The translations under genes and the position numbers were made by a program. This document shows, in pieces, positions 1-10,786 of a stretch of DNA of 64,000 bases. The stretch is from Taxillus chinensis (taxonomy: Eukaryota > Streptophyta > Magnoliopsida > Santalales > Loranthaceae). The notes beneath the pieces are model-generated. The model was not told the DNA's origin. It saw only the letters and a program-made list of their open reading frames with translations, and ran no database searches. The DNA is taken from assembly GCA_023512835.1 (NCBI GenBank), contig CM042091.1, forward strand, positions 42,298,107 through 42,362,106, written 5' to 3'. Positions within the stretch are counted from its first letter, which is position 1. Each line of letters begins with the position of its first letter.

Positions 1-1662
1 AATCCGGAGGACACTCAGTAGCTTGAGCTATGGAAGTTGATGGTTCGGAACCTAGGCCAGGTTTGACTCGGATGTCGTCAGGATTAGTCCTAAAGGTAGA
101 GGCTATTTCCCCGGATTTTAGCCACTTACGATTTATTTCCTTTTCCTATTCCAATTCATTTTCGAGTCTTTTTACTATAACTTTTAGGCCTGAGAGATTG
201 GTATTTAACAAATGATTTTCAGCTCTTAGATCGTGATACCAAGCTTCTTTTCCTCTGAAGTCGGTGATGTCCTTTTCGAGTCTATTAATAGTAAATTCAA
301 GACGTTTATTCCGACTTTCCATATCTTTGTACATTTGAGTAATTATTAGTCTCTCATTCTTTTCATGATCACATGCGGTAGTAAGAGATTCTAATTTACT
401 CGGGAGCTCGAAGATAGAAGGTACCTCGGTATTTGCCATGAGGCAGACGTTCGGCTTAGTGGTTGGCTCATCATCCGAGGATTCCTCCTCATCTTCCGAG
501 CCACTCATGTATTTTGTCACGAGCGCCTTCCTCTTGCTCTTGCTGTTGTCTGAGGTGGAGCGGCGAGGAGTTACCTTGTCACTTTTCTCGGCCACTTTTG
601 ATTTGGACCTGCATTCCTTGGCCCAGGACCGGTTTTCCCACAGGTTGAAGCATTCCTGGAAGCTGGACTCCGTCGCTCCTTCCTTTGGAACGATGATGAT
701 GAGCGTCTTCCGAACCCTTTTCTGCTTTTCCGTGGGAATCGCTCAAAGGATTTGACAAGAAGGGCTATCTCCTCCTCCTCGTCGTGAATCAGAATTCTCA
801 GACACGTCCGTATCATCATTCCTCAGTATGTTTAGACATTATGTAGCTTTGAGAGCTACCCCCTTTTCTTTCCGAGCTATTTTCTCATCCCTGTCAGAGT
901 ACTTAAACCTGACTTTGTGAGTTTGCGGCTCTCCATACGATTCTTCAAGGGGAACATACCGCGCTTTTTGTTTGATTGCATCTGGAGTTGTTTGGAGTAG
1001 TAGCGATCCGGCAAGGAGCGAAAGAACTTGTCATTGATCCGAGATTGAGAATAGTGCTCATTGACGATCTTCAGCTCAAGAATGAGCTTGCCGAATCTCC
1101 GATAGATGCTTTCGAGTGATTCGCCCGGTTTATGATTAAAACTCTCAAAGTTCCGTCCGAGAGTGCAGATCACATTCTGCATCCGGGACCGACTCCCCTC
1201 ATAGAGGATTGTCGGTTTGTCCCAAACGGCTTTTGTTGTCGTGCGGCCCTGGACGTCCGTGAAAGCCTCGGAATCCAAAGACAATGTAACATAAGCCGAG
1301 CCTTTTCACTAGCGCACCGCCAGGCTCTTTCATCGTTGGTAAGTTCAAGATCTGTCTTTGGCCTCCTAACTCCATGTTCTCCGATGGTCATCGAATTGGA
1401 ATCTCCTGATGAAGACATGGCCACATAAGATGATCATGGCATACCATAAACATCTTCATGCGAGCTTTCCACCTGGGAGAAAAGCTCAGGTGTGAATTTG
1501 GGCGGTTTCGTTAAAGTAAAGCCGAACTCCGTGGTTGAGAAGCGGCGGCAGCAGCAGTTGAGGTGGGTCGACATTTTCACCGCCGCTTCGATTCGGGATG
1601 GGCTCCTGTGCACCTCCGGAGTTAAGGCGAGTGTTGAATAGCATACTGCTTTCTTCGGCCAT
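1..1662 (-). pseudogene. Copia-A gag remnant (UBN2-type), broken
   Basis: This is the gag region of a minus-strand Ty1/copia element and continues past the window start. I place the start at 1662 (MAEESS), about 45 bases after the primer-binding site, the normal copia layout. Reading leftwards, a UBN2-like capsid segment lies at about 1284-880 (AVWDKPTILYEG, ESIYRRFGKLI, NDKFFRSLP). A CCHC zinc-knuckle region follows at about 660-615, and then an acidic coiled-coil segment at 595-146. The frame is broken several times: stop near 1486, shifts near 1284, 880 and 600. In the knuckle, one extra and one missing base separate the first Cys pair from the last Cys. In copia elements gag forms the virus-like particle. 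Coiled coils in gag are known from the Sirevirus group, but I did not assign a lineage. Confident as copia gag, and as non-functional. Confidence 0.85.
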
Positions 1663-1707
1663 TTCTGAGATTGAAAGAGTGGGATCTCTACTTAGAACAA
1701 AATAGAA

Positions 1708-1722
1708 CTTGCTTTGATACCA
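1708..1722 (-). promoter_or_regulatory. Copia-A primer-binding site
   Basis: On the minus strand this reads TGGTATCAAAGCAAG, a one-mismatch match to the 3' end of plant initiator tRNA-Met (TGGTATCAGAGC). A 2-base spacer (1723-1724) separates it from the LTR end. It sets the element's orientation. Confidence 0.85.
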
Positions 1723-1724
1723 CT

Positions 1725-2892
1725 TGATGGTCCCTTGGAGCCTAAAGGGGGGGGGTGAATAGGCTCTTATCAAAACTCTTTTCTTTCTCTTAAGACACAA
1801 ACACTTATCTAGTTAAGTGATAGAATCACTGCGAAAGATAACCAGATAGTGGAAGTATTTTGTTTTATTATCACAAGATAAATACAACAAAATAGAAGCA
1901 GGACTCTCTTATACTCTGTTTACAAATGAACTCACACACTAGCCAAATTCTATCTCTTAAGATGAAAACGCTTGTGCATACACAAAATTAGTCTTTTCTT
2001 AACTAATGCACATTACGCTATTTTCTTACAAATGTACAAGTATGAATATTTATACAAAACATTCCTAAGAGACAACCTTGGAACTTGTAGTTCCGGAATG
2101 TGTTCAGCACTAACTATCCCTCGGTAATCTCTCTACCTTGACTGCTGCGGTTTGTGGAGCTCAAGATCTTGGGTTTGAAGAGTATAAGTGCGTTTGTGAG
2201 TTCCCAAATACAATTAAGGTTGTGTCCACATATCCAGATGATCCACGTGTAAGATTCTTCAGGTTCTCAATAAATTTGTCTTATATCGGGACGCCACGAG
2301 CTGATAACTTTAATTGCGGTTGAGTTGAAGTAGTATCTTCTTGGTCCGGTGTAATTTTCCTTACTCCGTAGCTAATGAAGCTCAGAACCTTACTCCGTGT
2401 CAATGATTGCTTACTCCGTATCTATTTGGTACTGGAATCCTTATTCCGTGTCAGCGCTTCCTTACTCCGCGTGTAAGTTCCTTACTCCGTATGTAAGTTC
2501 CTTACTCCGGGCGAGTCTAAGGGATCGGAGTGTTTACTCCGTACTAGCGCTTCCTTACTCCGTATGAGTAAGTTGTCCGGATTCCTTACTCCGCATCTAA
2601 TTTCCTTACTCCATGTCTAATAAGACTCGGGTCCTTATTCCGCATTTGTACTTAGTCCGCATGAATGTCCCTTATTCCGTATGTATTGGAGACTTGGTTA
2701 TTTACCAAGTGTTTGACGACACTCACTCTTGTCTGGATCAGGATTATGTATCTTGTCCTTAGCTTTGCTCTCACGAGTGTATTTCCGAATTAATTAAATA
2801 TCTTCTGCAACGATCAAATAAACACAAGAGATCTCAGATCAAATTACATAAGGCTTTATCAGCATTATCCAAATTCTGGGTTTGATCCAACA
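1725..2892 (-). repeat. Copia-A 5' LTR
   Basis: A complete 1168-bp LTR, TG...CA on the element strand: it starts TGTTGGATCAAACCC at 2892 and ends GGGACCATCA at 1725. A C-run (seen as a G-run near 1747-1755 on the plus strand) lies just inside the end, as in many plant copia LTRs. At about 2350-2690 it carries more than ten copies of a short motif, CGGAGTAAG on the element strand. The LTR that begins at 63490 belongs to the same family. The element's own 3' LTR lies outside the window, so no TSD can be tested. Confidence 0.88.
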
Positions 2893-4175
2893 CATGGATA
2901 TTAAGTATGCAATTTTGGCTTAAAATTTAATTTTTATGCCACATTAGTATCATGTTTTGAATAGTTAAAATGTGCTCTAATTTAGTTTGATCATGTGTTT
3001 ATCTTTTGAATGATATCACCATGTTTTTGGAGCTGAGTTTTGAATATTAGTTAAACATGAAATGCTATGATAGACCTAAGTCACCCTTAAAGTTGAGTGA
3101 AAAAGAAATGAAAAATGAGAATAGCTTCTTTTAGCCTTTGAGTGCCATTTTAGGGTATGGGTAATAATTGCTACTCTTCTTGCATTCAACATTGGTTATT
3201 TAATGGTAGGAGTCAAGTAAGCATGTGATTACTTATTAGTGCTCAGTGTTTGGTGTGTAGAGTTAGGATGCAAGACCTCTAAGTCATTGTGACTGTCTTT
3301 GCATTCTTTTCTTTATTGTGTGATATTATTGGAAAAGGCTGTGATGCACATTGTGGAAAAAGCCCATCACATTTTGAAAAGGGGTATGCATTAGAAAAAT
3401 TCAGTCTTCTTTATGTGTTATGTGAGTAAAAAAAAAGGAGTGAATAATCCATCAAGGGAGAGCATAAAATGCAACCTTGTAAGGTTATTACTTAAAAAAA
3501 GAAAAAAAAAAGAGGGATTCAGAATAAAAGCCACACTGGCTTGATGTTTATGTGTGATTGTTTAGATTTGTAGCCACATTGGCTCAGTTTTGTTTATTTG
3601 AGAGTGTTGAGCTCAACCCTTAGCTCATGGTTTTGTTTTATCAGTTATTAGAATAGAGTGTAAGTTTATTGAGTTTAGACTAGCGTGTGAGTTCAAATAA
3701 AGTAGAATAGAGAGTGTGTTTTCTTTGATGAGCACAATAAGGAACTCTCATGATTGCTTGGCAAGTACTTAATCAATAGCTGATGGCGAGTGTAGAGATA
3801 GAGTTTTCCATCCATTGTTCATTGATAGGTATTGGGCTTGAGAATTATTATATTTGAGTGAGGTTGCTTATCCTTGGTAAGAACTTAAAAGGAAACTAGG
3901 TGCTATTTTATCATATATTGCTTGCTCATATCTGAAATTTAAGTGGAGATATTGCATGGTTGTTGGACTAGGGATATGGACATGAATGAACTAAGTTACG
4001 ACTCATTTTGATGCTTAAATTCCCATTTCATCATGATAGAGTTGCATGCTTAGGAAACCATGATTCTCCTTGATTGTTATTTTATTTTTCTTCCGTTTGA
4101 CTGCGTGTTTATTTTATTTTTGCATGCTTGTATGTTTTTGCTTGAGGATAAGCAATGGTTCAAGTGTGGTGTATT
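2893..4175 (+). other. Probable Athila/Tat-type 3' untranslated region
   Basis: AT-rich sequence without a supportable reading frame. A-rich tracts lie near 3428-3515. The stretch just before 4176 (GCTTGAGGATAAGCAATGG, then a purine/GTGTGG tract) resembles what precedes the 3' LTR in plant Athila/Tat gypsy elements. I therefore read it as the 3' non-coding part of a plus-strand element whose coding region is missing. This rests on resemblance alone. Confidence 0.5.
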
Positions 4176-4448
4176 TGATAACTTGCATTTTATGCCATTA
4201 TTCTAGTGTTTATTTAGGATGTTTAAGAGCATGATTAGAGACTTATTGCTTCATATATCATATATATTTGCTCTAACCCCTAGGAAGATGCTATTTGCAA
4301 ATACATGCGTTTTTAAACTGTTTTGGCAGATATTTAAGAGCTCACTTTTGACATAGTAGATGGCCTCAAACAATTGGCGTGCAAGAACAAAAGTTGCTTA
4401 GAATGATGTCCTCTACCTACCACAGAAATTTCAGAGCATTTAGAGCTG

Positions 4449-4573
4449 CACGTGAATTCACCCATTTCACGTGCAAGCATATTTTTGCTTCTCGGGCCTC
4501 TACAGGATGCAAGGAAGCTTGGGGAGAAGTTTGAGCTGATTTGGAGCTGCACGTGAATTCACCATATCACGTG
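4449..4573. promoter_or_regulatory. Four CACGTG (G-box/ABRE core) palindromes
   Basis: Perfect CACGTG hexamers lie at 4449, 4468, 4550 and 4568, arranged as two pairs about 100 bp apart. Both pairs sit in the same context (GAGCTGCACGTGAATTCACC), so the module is duplicated. They lie 190-310 bp upstream of the LTR TATA-like box. CACGTG is the core bound by plant bZIP and bHLH factors; a regulatory role here is inferred. Confidence 0.6.
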
Positions 4574-4699
4574 CAAATTGACGTGCAGAGATATTTATGG
4601 ACCGATCCTATCGTTTTTCCATGCTGATCATTTGTTCCTGAAGGCCCATGTCCAAATTATGGATGGAAGATAGAGATTTTAAAGTTTCGAGTGTTACTT

Positions 4700-4769
4700 A
4701 TCAAAACTATGTCGTTTTGATAGATGGGCTAGGTTACACACCTCAAGGCCCATCCAACCTCTATAAATA
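4700..4769 (+). promoter_or_regulatory. Palindrome plus TATA box of the LTR at 4176
   Basis: The 22-bp sequence at 4700-4721 is an inverted repeat with 8-bp arms ATCAAAAC/GTTTTGAT around a 6-base centre TATGTC. A TATA-like CTATAAATA follows 40 bp downstream. The same palindrome (centre TACGTC) is tandemly repeated upstream of the TATA box in the LTRs of gypsy-B. Confidence 0.6.
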
Positions 4770-5694
4770 CAAGCCTCCACGCCCATGCTAGACATCCTAG
4801 ACCCCCCTACACGTTTTTAGAGAGAGAGAGAGGCTTCACGACTTGGAGGTTGCTCCTTGACCTAGGAGAGCAGCCATCGCAGCCATCGCAGCCGTCGCAA
4901 CAGCCGTTGCGGATTTTGGAGCTTGGATTTGAAGCTTTATTACGCGCGTGGATTAGAAGAAGATGTTTAGCTTTACTGCTATGGTTTTGCTTGTAATCAT
5001 GCGTGAGTAGTTCTTATAATCTAGGGGAACAATGTAGCCCCCTCGTTGCTTTGCTGTGTTTATGAATATTGGGTTTGGATGATTGAGTTTTGCATGTTTT
5101 ATGAATCTGTTCTTAATTTCTATCTTTGGATGTACACCTTGGTATTCTTAGCCCTAGTCTGGGGCGGATTGAGATTCATAACTTATTTGTAATTGGTGTG
5201 ATCATTATCCTTTTGCAAGTATGATTTATTGGCTTTGCATGTTTGTGTGTTTAGATGACCATTCTGGCATACAACTCTTAAAAGGACCTCAATGACCATT
5301 TGTTGTCCTTGGCTTATGTTTAGCATCTTTTCAATCAGACAACCCTAATACCATGAACTAGTAGAGATAACATAGGGAGGTGAAATTGTGACCCTAGATG
5401 CTTTTAATCCTTGAATCTTAATCGTAAAATCAATTTGCTTTCTTTGTTTATTCAGAAAACCAAATAAAAATTAGATCTTTAGTTTAAAAAAGAAAACTTT
5501 TTGCCAAGACATTTTATAGAACAAAAGTAATTGGTTGTGTTGATTTAAGAACTAGAAAACTAGGCTAATCCCTGTGGGTTCGACCCCTTGCTTGCTGCTA
5601 TTCTTTTAGTGCAAACTTAGGGAATTTATTATCTTGAAGAGAGATTTAACGACATTAGCTAGCTCCTTTAGAGAGGCTAAAAATCTGCCTGTCA

Positions 5695-6569
5695 GCTCTA
5701 CACGTCCAAAGGAGGAGAAAACATATTCTACACGTTTTTGAAGAGAGAGAGACGTTTTGGAGGCTGTTCCTGACCTAGGAGAGGAGCCGTCACGGATTTT
5801 GGAAACTTGGGTTGAAGCTTTGCTGTGCGCGTAGATAAGAAGAAGATGTTGAGCTTTTCTGCTTTGTGTTTGCTTGTAATCATGCGTGAGTAGTCTCTTT
5901 ATCTAGGGGAGCAATGTAGCCCCCTAAGTTGTTAAACTGATTGATTGAATTTTGAGTTTGTTTAATTGAGATTGCATGTTTTATGGATCTGTTCTTATTT
6001 TTTAATATCTAGGCTGTACACCTGGGTTTTCTGAGGCTGATCTTTGATTCATAACATGTTTGTGATTGGTGTGACCATTATCCTGTCCTGGGTATGATAA
6101 TTAGGCTTTCCATGTTGATGTCATGATGACCATTCAGACAGACAGCACTTAGAAGGGCTGGCAATGACCAATTGCAGTACCTTGGCTTAGTTATAGCATG
6201 TTATCAATTAAATAATCTCAAGAACCTTAAAATCAGTAGAAACAACATAGGGAGGTGAAGTTGTGACCCTAGATGCCTTTAATCCTTGAATCTTAATCCT
6301 AAAATCAATTTGCTTTCTTTGTTTATTCAAAACACCAAATAAAAATTAGATCTTTAGTTATAAAAAAGAAAACTTTTTGCCAAGACATTTTATAGGGCAA
6401 GAGTAATTGGGTGTTTTGATTTAAGAACTAGAAAACTAGGCTAATCCCTATGGGTTCGACCCCTTGCTTGCTGCTATTCTTTTAGTGCAAACTTAGGGAA
6501 TTTATTATCTTGAAGAGAGATTTAATGACATTAGCTAGCTCTTTAGAGAGGCTAAAAATCTGTCTGTCA
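5695..6569 (+). repeat. Truncated second copy of the 4176 LTR
   Basis: From about 5725 to 6569 this follows the 3' part of the preceding LTR (about 4790-5694) base for base with scattered differences. It includes the GAGAGA tract, the TAATCATGCGTGAGTAGT segment and the same GTCA end at 6569. The first 30 bases (5695-5725) match poorly. The result is two LTRs in direct tandem, the second lacking its 5' half. Confidence 0.75.
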
Positions 6570-8091
6570 TTGAGCATTACCAAAGACCAACTTGTAGACA
6601 TTGCCTTGTCTATGCCCATTTAGCTTTACCTCTTTGGAGACAGGGTCCATAACAGTGCAGGTGTGTTTAGTGAACAAAACTTCATAACCTTTGTCACACA
6701 ATTGACTTATGCTCAACAGGTTATGTTTAAGACCTTGAACAACAGATACATTCTGAATTGAAACAGAACCATTAGAGAGAGTGCCCTTACCAACAATCTT
6801 ACCCTTTTTATTGTCCCCGAAAGTGATAGACGAAGCTGCAACCTCCCTTACCTCACTCAATAGAGAGGCATCATTTGTCATGTGCACAGAACAGGCACTG
6901 TCAAGATACCACTGGCTGGAATTGATCTTTTGTTTCCGGTGGCTGCTTTCAGCTTATGGCACATGTTCCTGCACAATGAGCAACTAAGTCTTGGGGGCCC
7001 AATTCAGATTGGGCTTTGGGTAAGTGAAAGCTGCAGTTGACAATTTAGGTTTCCAATAAGAAGGGACAGATTTAACTTTCCATGCTAATCTTGGTGATCC
7101 TTCATTAGATTTGCTAGCAGGATTAATCTTTAAATTTTCTGCACGTTTTCCTTTCTTATTGTTATCTTTGGCAGCTTTAGTAGGCACAGGTTTGACAGTT
7201 TTCTACACAGGTTTGGTTTTAAGTCTTTTGAATGGGTAGCCTGTGTGTGCCTGGTTTTCCTATCAGAGTTGTTGTTGCACTGCAGATTTTTAGAGAAATT
7301 CAGCTGTTTAAAGTTTACCCTGATTTTTGTGGCAATTTCCTTTCTAAGGTACTCAGGGTAGAATCTGCACTGATAGGAGAGGTGTCCAACTTCACAACAG
7401 ATAGGGCATTTGACAAGTTTGGGTTGAACACTCTGTCTCAAGGGTTTTGCTAGAGTGTTAAGAGGTTTCCTAGGTTTTCTCACATATCCTAGACCATTGT
7501 TAACTCTACCATCAGAGACAAACTTAGGCTAGAAGGCAGCAGCCTTGCTGGATGAACCAGTCTCAAATGTAGTAGTGTGTCTACTTGGTTTCGTCTCTGG
7601 TATGACTACACCCTTACACTTGCATTGGGATGTAGAGGACAGGTTGATTGAAGGTTCAGCTTTCAGTTCTATCTTAGCAACTACTGCATCACTGTCCTGA
7701 GATGCAATAGTACCCAAGTCTTTGAGTTCGGGTGTTACTGGTTTGGGTGGACTAACAACAGCCATTGGTACCTCCTTTCCATAATCGACGAGCACACTGC
7801 CAGCAGGAACAAAGCCAGCAAGACACTTGGTCTGTACAGGGTAAGTCTGGGCCTTGGCTATTTGGTCTTCAGAGAAACCTAGACGTAAGGCTAGACTTTT
7901 AACATCTGAAGTGGTCCTAAAGTGGGCAGCAATTTCAGCAGAATCTTGCCACTTTTGACTGATTTGTCTTTCCTTTTCCAGTTCTGCTTTATTTTCAACT
8001 AGTTCCTTTTCAAGCCTATCGATGTTTTTATTAGCAGTCTCAAGGGTAGAGATCTCAGAAACTTGTCATTCTTGTCCTTCTGAGAGATCTC
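6570..8091 (-). pseudogene. Copia-B gag (3' half) to protease/pre-integrase region
   Basis: Read leftwards, this is the continuation of gag across the LARD. It holds a UBN2 end (NDKFLRSLP, about 8070-8045), a charged coiled-coil segment (about 8040-7800), and an intact CCHC zinc knuckle CPICCEVGHLSYQC (about 7420-7378; spacing CX2CX4HX4C). Next come a protease active-site segment WYLDSACSVHMTND (about 6925-6880) and the conserved GAG-pre-integrase segment LLSISQLCDKGYEV (about 6730-6690). Stops and shifts break it near 7500, 7190 and 6984. It ends at 6570, before integrase, RT and RNase H. Gag packages the RNA, and the aspartic protease cleaves the polyprotein. Not functional. Confidence 0.85.
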
Positions 8092-8863
8092 TGTAAGGAT
8101 CCGTATAGCATAACTTATAATCTATATTTGATGTTAAGAAAGTTATTTTGAAAATGTGGCCATTAATACGATCGTTTTGATAATATTTGAGCCTAATTTG
8201 AGGTCCAGAAGCGTCCAGAGGTTATTTAATAAATTTTGGGAGTTAAATTGAGAGTTAATAAGTGAAAATTTGAATTTTGAAGGGTTTTTTGGAAATTACT
8301 AAGGAATAGGACGAATTTTAATTAAAAATAGGGTTTTGAGGTTTTATTATTTATTATAACTTTGTTTTGAGAAACCCTAGCCGTCGGAGGAGAGTTCTTA
8401 GTGTTCTTCGCGTTCTTCATTGTTCTTCGCCGATTCTAGACCGTTCCTGCGAGTTTAATCCTTTCGGAAGGCAAGAGGTAGGTGATTCTTAATCCTTGAT
8501 TAGCCTATTGCATGAACGCAGATCGTAGAATCAATATGGGTTGAAGTTTTATATGAAAATATACATATGTATATATATATGTAATTCTATGTACGAGTCG
8601 TTGTCGTTGGTGCGTGTGCGTTGGAGCAACCTTGCTGGCGTGGAGGTGGAAGAAGAGCAGCGGCAAATACCGGCCGTGCGGTGGAGATGGAAGTGGAGGG
8701 GGCAGTGGCGACTGCCGCCCCACATGGAGATGGGAGAAGGGGAAGGGGCGGCGGCAACCACCGCCTGTGGAATGTCTGTGCACCCCGTGCACCTGCGCGC
8801 TACCCGCGCTCGCGCACTCGAACGTCTTGCCGCATTGGTGTAGAGGGAGAGAAGGGGGCGGCG
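8092..8863 (+). repeat. LARD 5' LTR, left part
   Basis: Starts TGTAAGGATCCGTATA, as does the 3' LTR at 28678, and aligns with it up to the gypsy-D insertion at 8864. It contains a leader beginning GAAACCCTAGCCGTCGG (about 8371), a possible splice donor GAG|GTAGGT at 8475-8482, a short AT microsatellite (about 8558-8581), and an unusually GC-rich block from about 8610. Confidence 0.88.
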
Positions 8864-9244
8864 TGTCACGGGGTCAGCCTTTATAGCTTAACCCGTACGG
8901 CACCTAGTTCCCACCCGTACGAAGGAACGCTAGGTCAGCCTAACTCGTCGCATTTGGATCGGAACCCATCGATCCGTTGTAAAGCAATTGTGTAGTGAAG
9001 CGCTTAGCGGAAAAACGATTGAACGAAGGCAACGAACGATTGTATTGATTGCTTGAAAGCTTTACAACATCACTCCCCTACATATAGATGTTAACACTTT
9101 TCTGGCTATATCACCAGGAGACATCATATATGATCGAAATCTAAAATCACTACAACTCACTCTATAAGCTAAGTACAACACTTTACAAGGGGAAAATACC
9201 CCAAAATAGCCTAAGTGTGCTAGGATAAGCCTCGGTCCGTGACA
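8864..9244 (-). repeat. Gypsy-D 3' LTR
   Basis: A 381-bp LTR. Against the 5' copy at 22691 I count seven substitutions and one 3-base indel by eye (about 1.8%). The polypurine tract GGGTGGGGGAGAA lies just inside, at about 9245-9258 on the minus strand. Confidence 0.9.
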
Positions 9245-10500
9245 TTCTCCCCCACCCGATTTTGCAGCGTCCTCGTTGCGTCTTCGGCTTCCTCGAGCTC
9301 GTCAAACTGCCTAATGTAGCGTTCGACTCCTTCGTGGTACTCTTCAATCTCCTTTGAGAATTGCCCCAGATCCTCTTCCTTCTCCCAGCTTGCCTCTTCA
9401 ACCGGCTTGTTCTTCCATTGGACGTAGTACTCCACCCAGCTTGGATCTACACCTCTTCTTGGCACAACTCTACGAGAATGGATTTTCTCTATCTCTTTGT
9501 CGTAGGTCTTGCCCGTTGATGCTGTTGGTGTCGGCACCGCCCGCTGTCCGCTCGCATCTTCTAAGTTTTCATGGTAAGGCTTGAGCAAACTAACGTGGAA
9601 CACCGGATGCCTTTGTAAGCTAGTCGGGAGGTCCAGTTTGTATGAGACCTTCTCAACTCTCATAAGTACTTTGAAAGGCCCCTCATATCGGCGCACCAAA
9701 CCCTTATGCAATTGTCTAAGTGCTTTGGTTTGGCGCGGAAGGAGTTTGAGCATCACCATGTCTCCTTCCTGAAATTCCAGGGCCCTCCTTTGTTGATCCG
9801 CCCACTTCTTCATCTTCTTCGCCACTTTGTGCAAGTATGCCCTGGCCAGATCCATCTGTTCATGCCATCCTTTTGCAAACTTGAACGCTGCGGGGCTCTT
9901 TCCAGTATACCCCCGAGTGATGGAAGTGGGCGTCAATGGTTGTTGCCTAGTTGCGAGTTCGAACGGGCTCTCGTTTGTGGACTCGCTCTTCGCAAATTAT
10001 ATGAGAATTGGGCTATGTCCAGCAACTTGGCCCAATCTCTTTGATTGGCACTTACGTAGTGCCTCAGATACAGCTCCAGTAATCCATTGACACGTTCAGT
10101 TTGGCCATCTGTTTGTGGGTGGAAACTTGTTGAAAAGTTTAAGTCCGAACCCATTATCCGGAACAGCTCGGTCCAAAACCGCCCAAGAAATCGTGAGTCC
10201 CGATCGCTCACGATTGTCTTTGGAATGCCCCAGATTTCACCACGTACTTGAAGAATAGTCGGGCCGTGTCGTCTGCCGTGCAGTCCTTCGGAGCTGGAAT
10301 GAAAACTCCATACTTAGAGAATCGGTCGACCACCACAATGATCGTACCGCATCCTTCGGATCTTGGGAGACAAACAATGAAGTCCATCGAAACACTTTCC
10401 CAAGGTCTTTCCGGAGTGGGCAATGGTTCTAACAGTCCCGCTGATTGCCGATTCTCTATCTTGTCTTGTTGGCACACAAGACAAGTCCGCACGTACACTT
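9220..10500 (-). pseudogene. Gypsy-D integrase with C-terminal chromodomain
   Basis: Read leftwards: the end of the integrase zinc-binding domain (TCLVCQQDK, about 10485), the catalytic core start [17 protein letters not shown] (first Asp in MDF), then SDRDSRFLGRFW (second Asp) and FHPQTDGQTERVNGLLELYLRHY (catalytic Glu). The C-terminal domain (VMLKLLPRQTKALRQLHKG) and HPVFHVSLLKPY follow. Last comes a chromodomain-like segment (IHSRRVVPRRGVDPSWVEYY, then VQWKNKPVEEASWEKEEDL, about 9500-9370). The frame is broken near 10211 and 9936. Integrase inserts the cDNA; the chromodomain of chromoviruses is thought to direct insertion towards marked chromatin. The reading frame runs into the LTR, as is usual for compact gypsy elements. 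Confidence 0.85.
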
Positions 10501-10786
10501 AGACGTCCTCGTAAAGTTGAGGCCAGTAGTAGCTCCGTTCCACCAACGCCAAGGTACGATCGACTCCGGGATGGCCAGCCCATCGCGAGTCATGACATTC
10601 TTTAAGGATGTCTCCCCTCAAACTTTCCCATTTAGGAACGTACACCCGTTCCCCTCGAGTATGAAGCAAGTCATCTCTTAGCTAAAATCGTTGCGTCTTC
10701 CCAGCTTTGACGCATTCCACCAAGGACTTGGCTAACGGATCGTGCTCCATTCCTTCCTTCAATTTGTCCACCAGGGGGAATTGTGG

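Larger units (their letters stand above)
4176..5694 (+). repeat. 3' LTR, Athila/Tat-like gypsy element
   Basis: A 1519-bp LTR that starts TGATAACTTGCATT and ends CTGCCTGTCA. The right boundary is set by alignment with a second copy ending at 6569. It contains a palindromic promoter-type motif (4700-4721), a TATA-like CTATAAATA (4761-4769), and near its 3' end the phrase GTGGGTTCGACCCC typical of this retroelement class. Two CACGTG pairs lie at 4449-4573. Confidence 0.75.

Noticed and set aside
5570..5590. A tRNA B-box-like GGTTCGACCCC
   Set aside because: No tRNA cloverleaf surrounds it. The phrase occurs in both tandem LTRs and is typical of this retroelement class.
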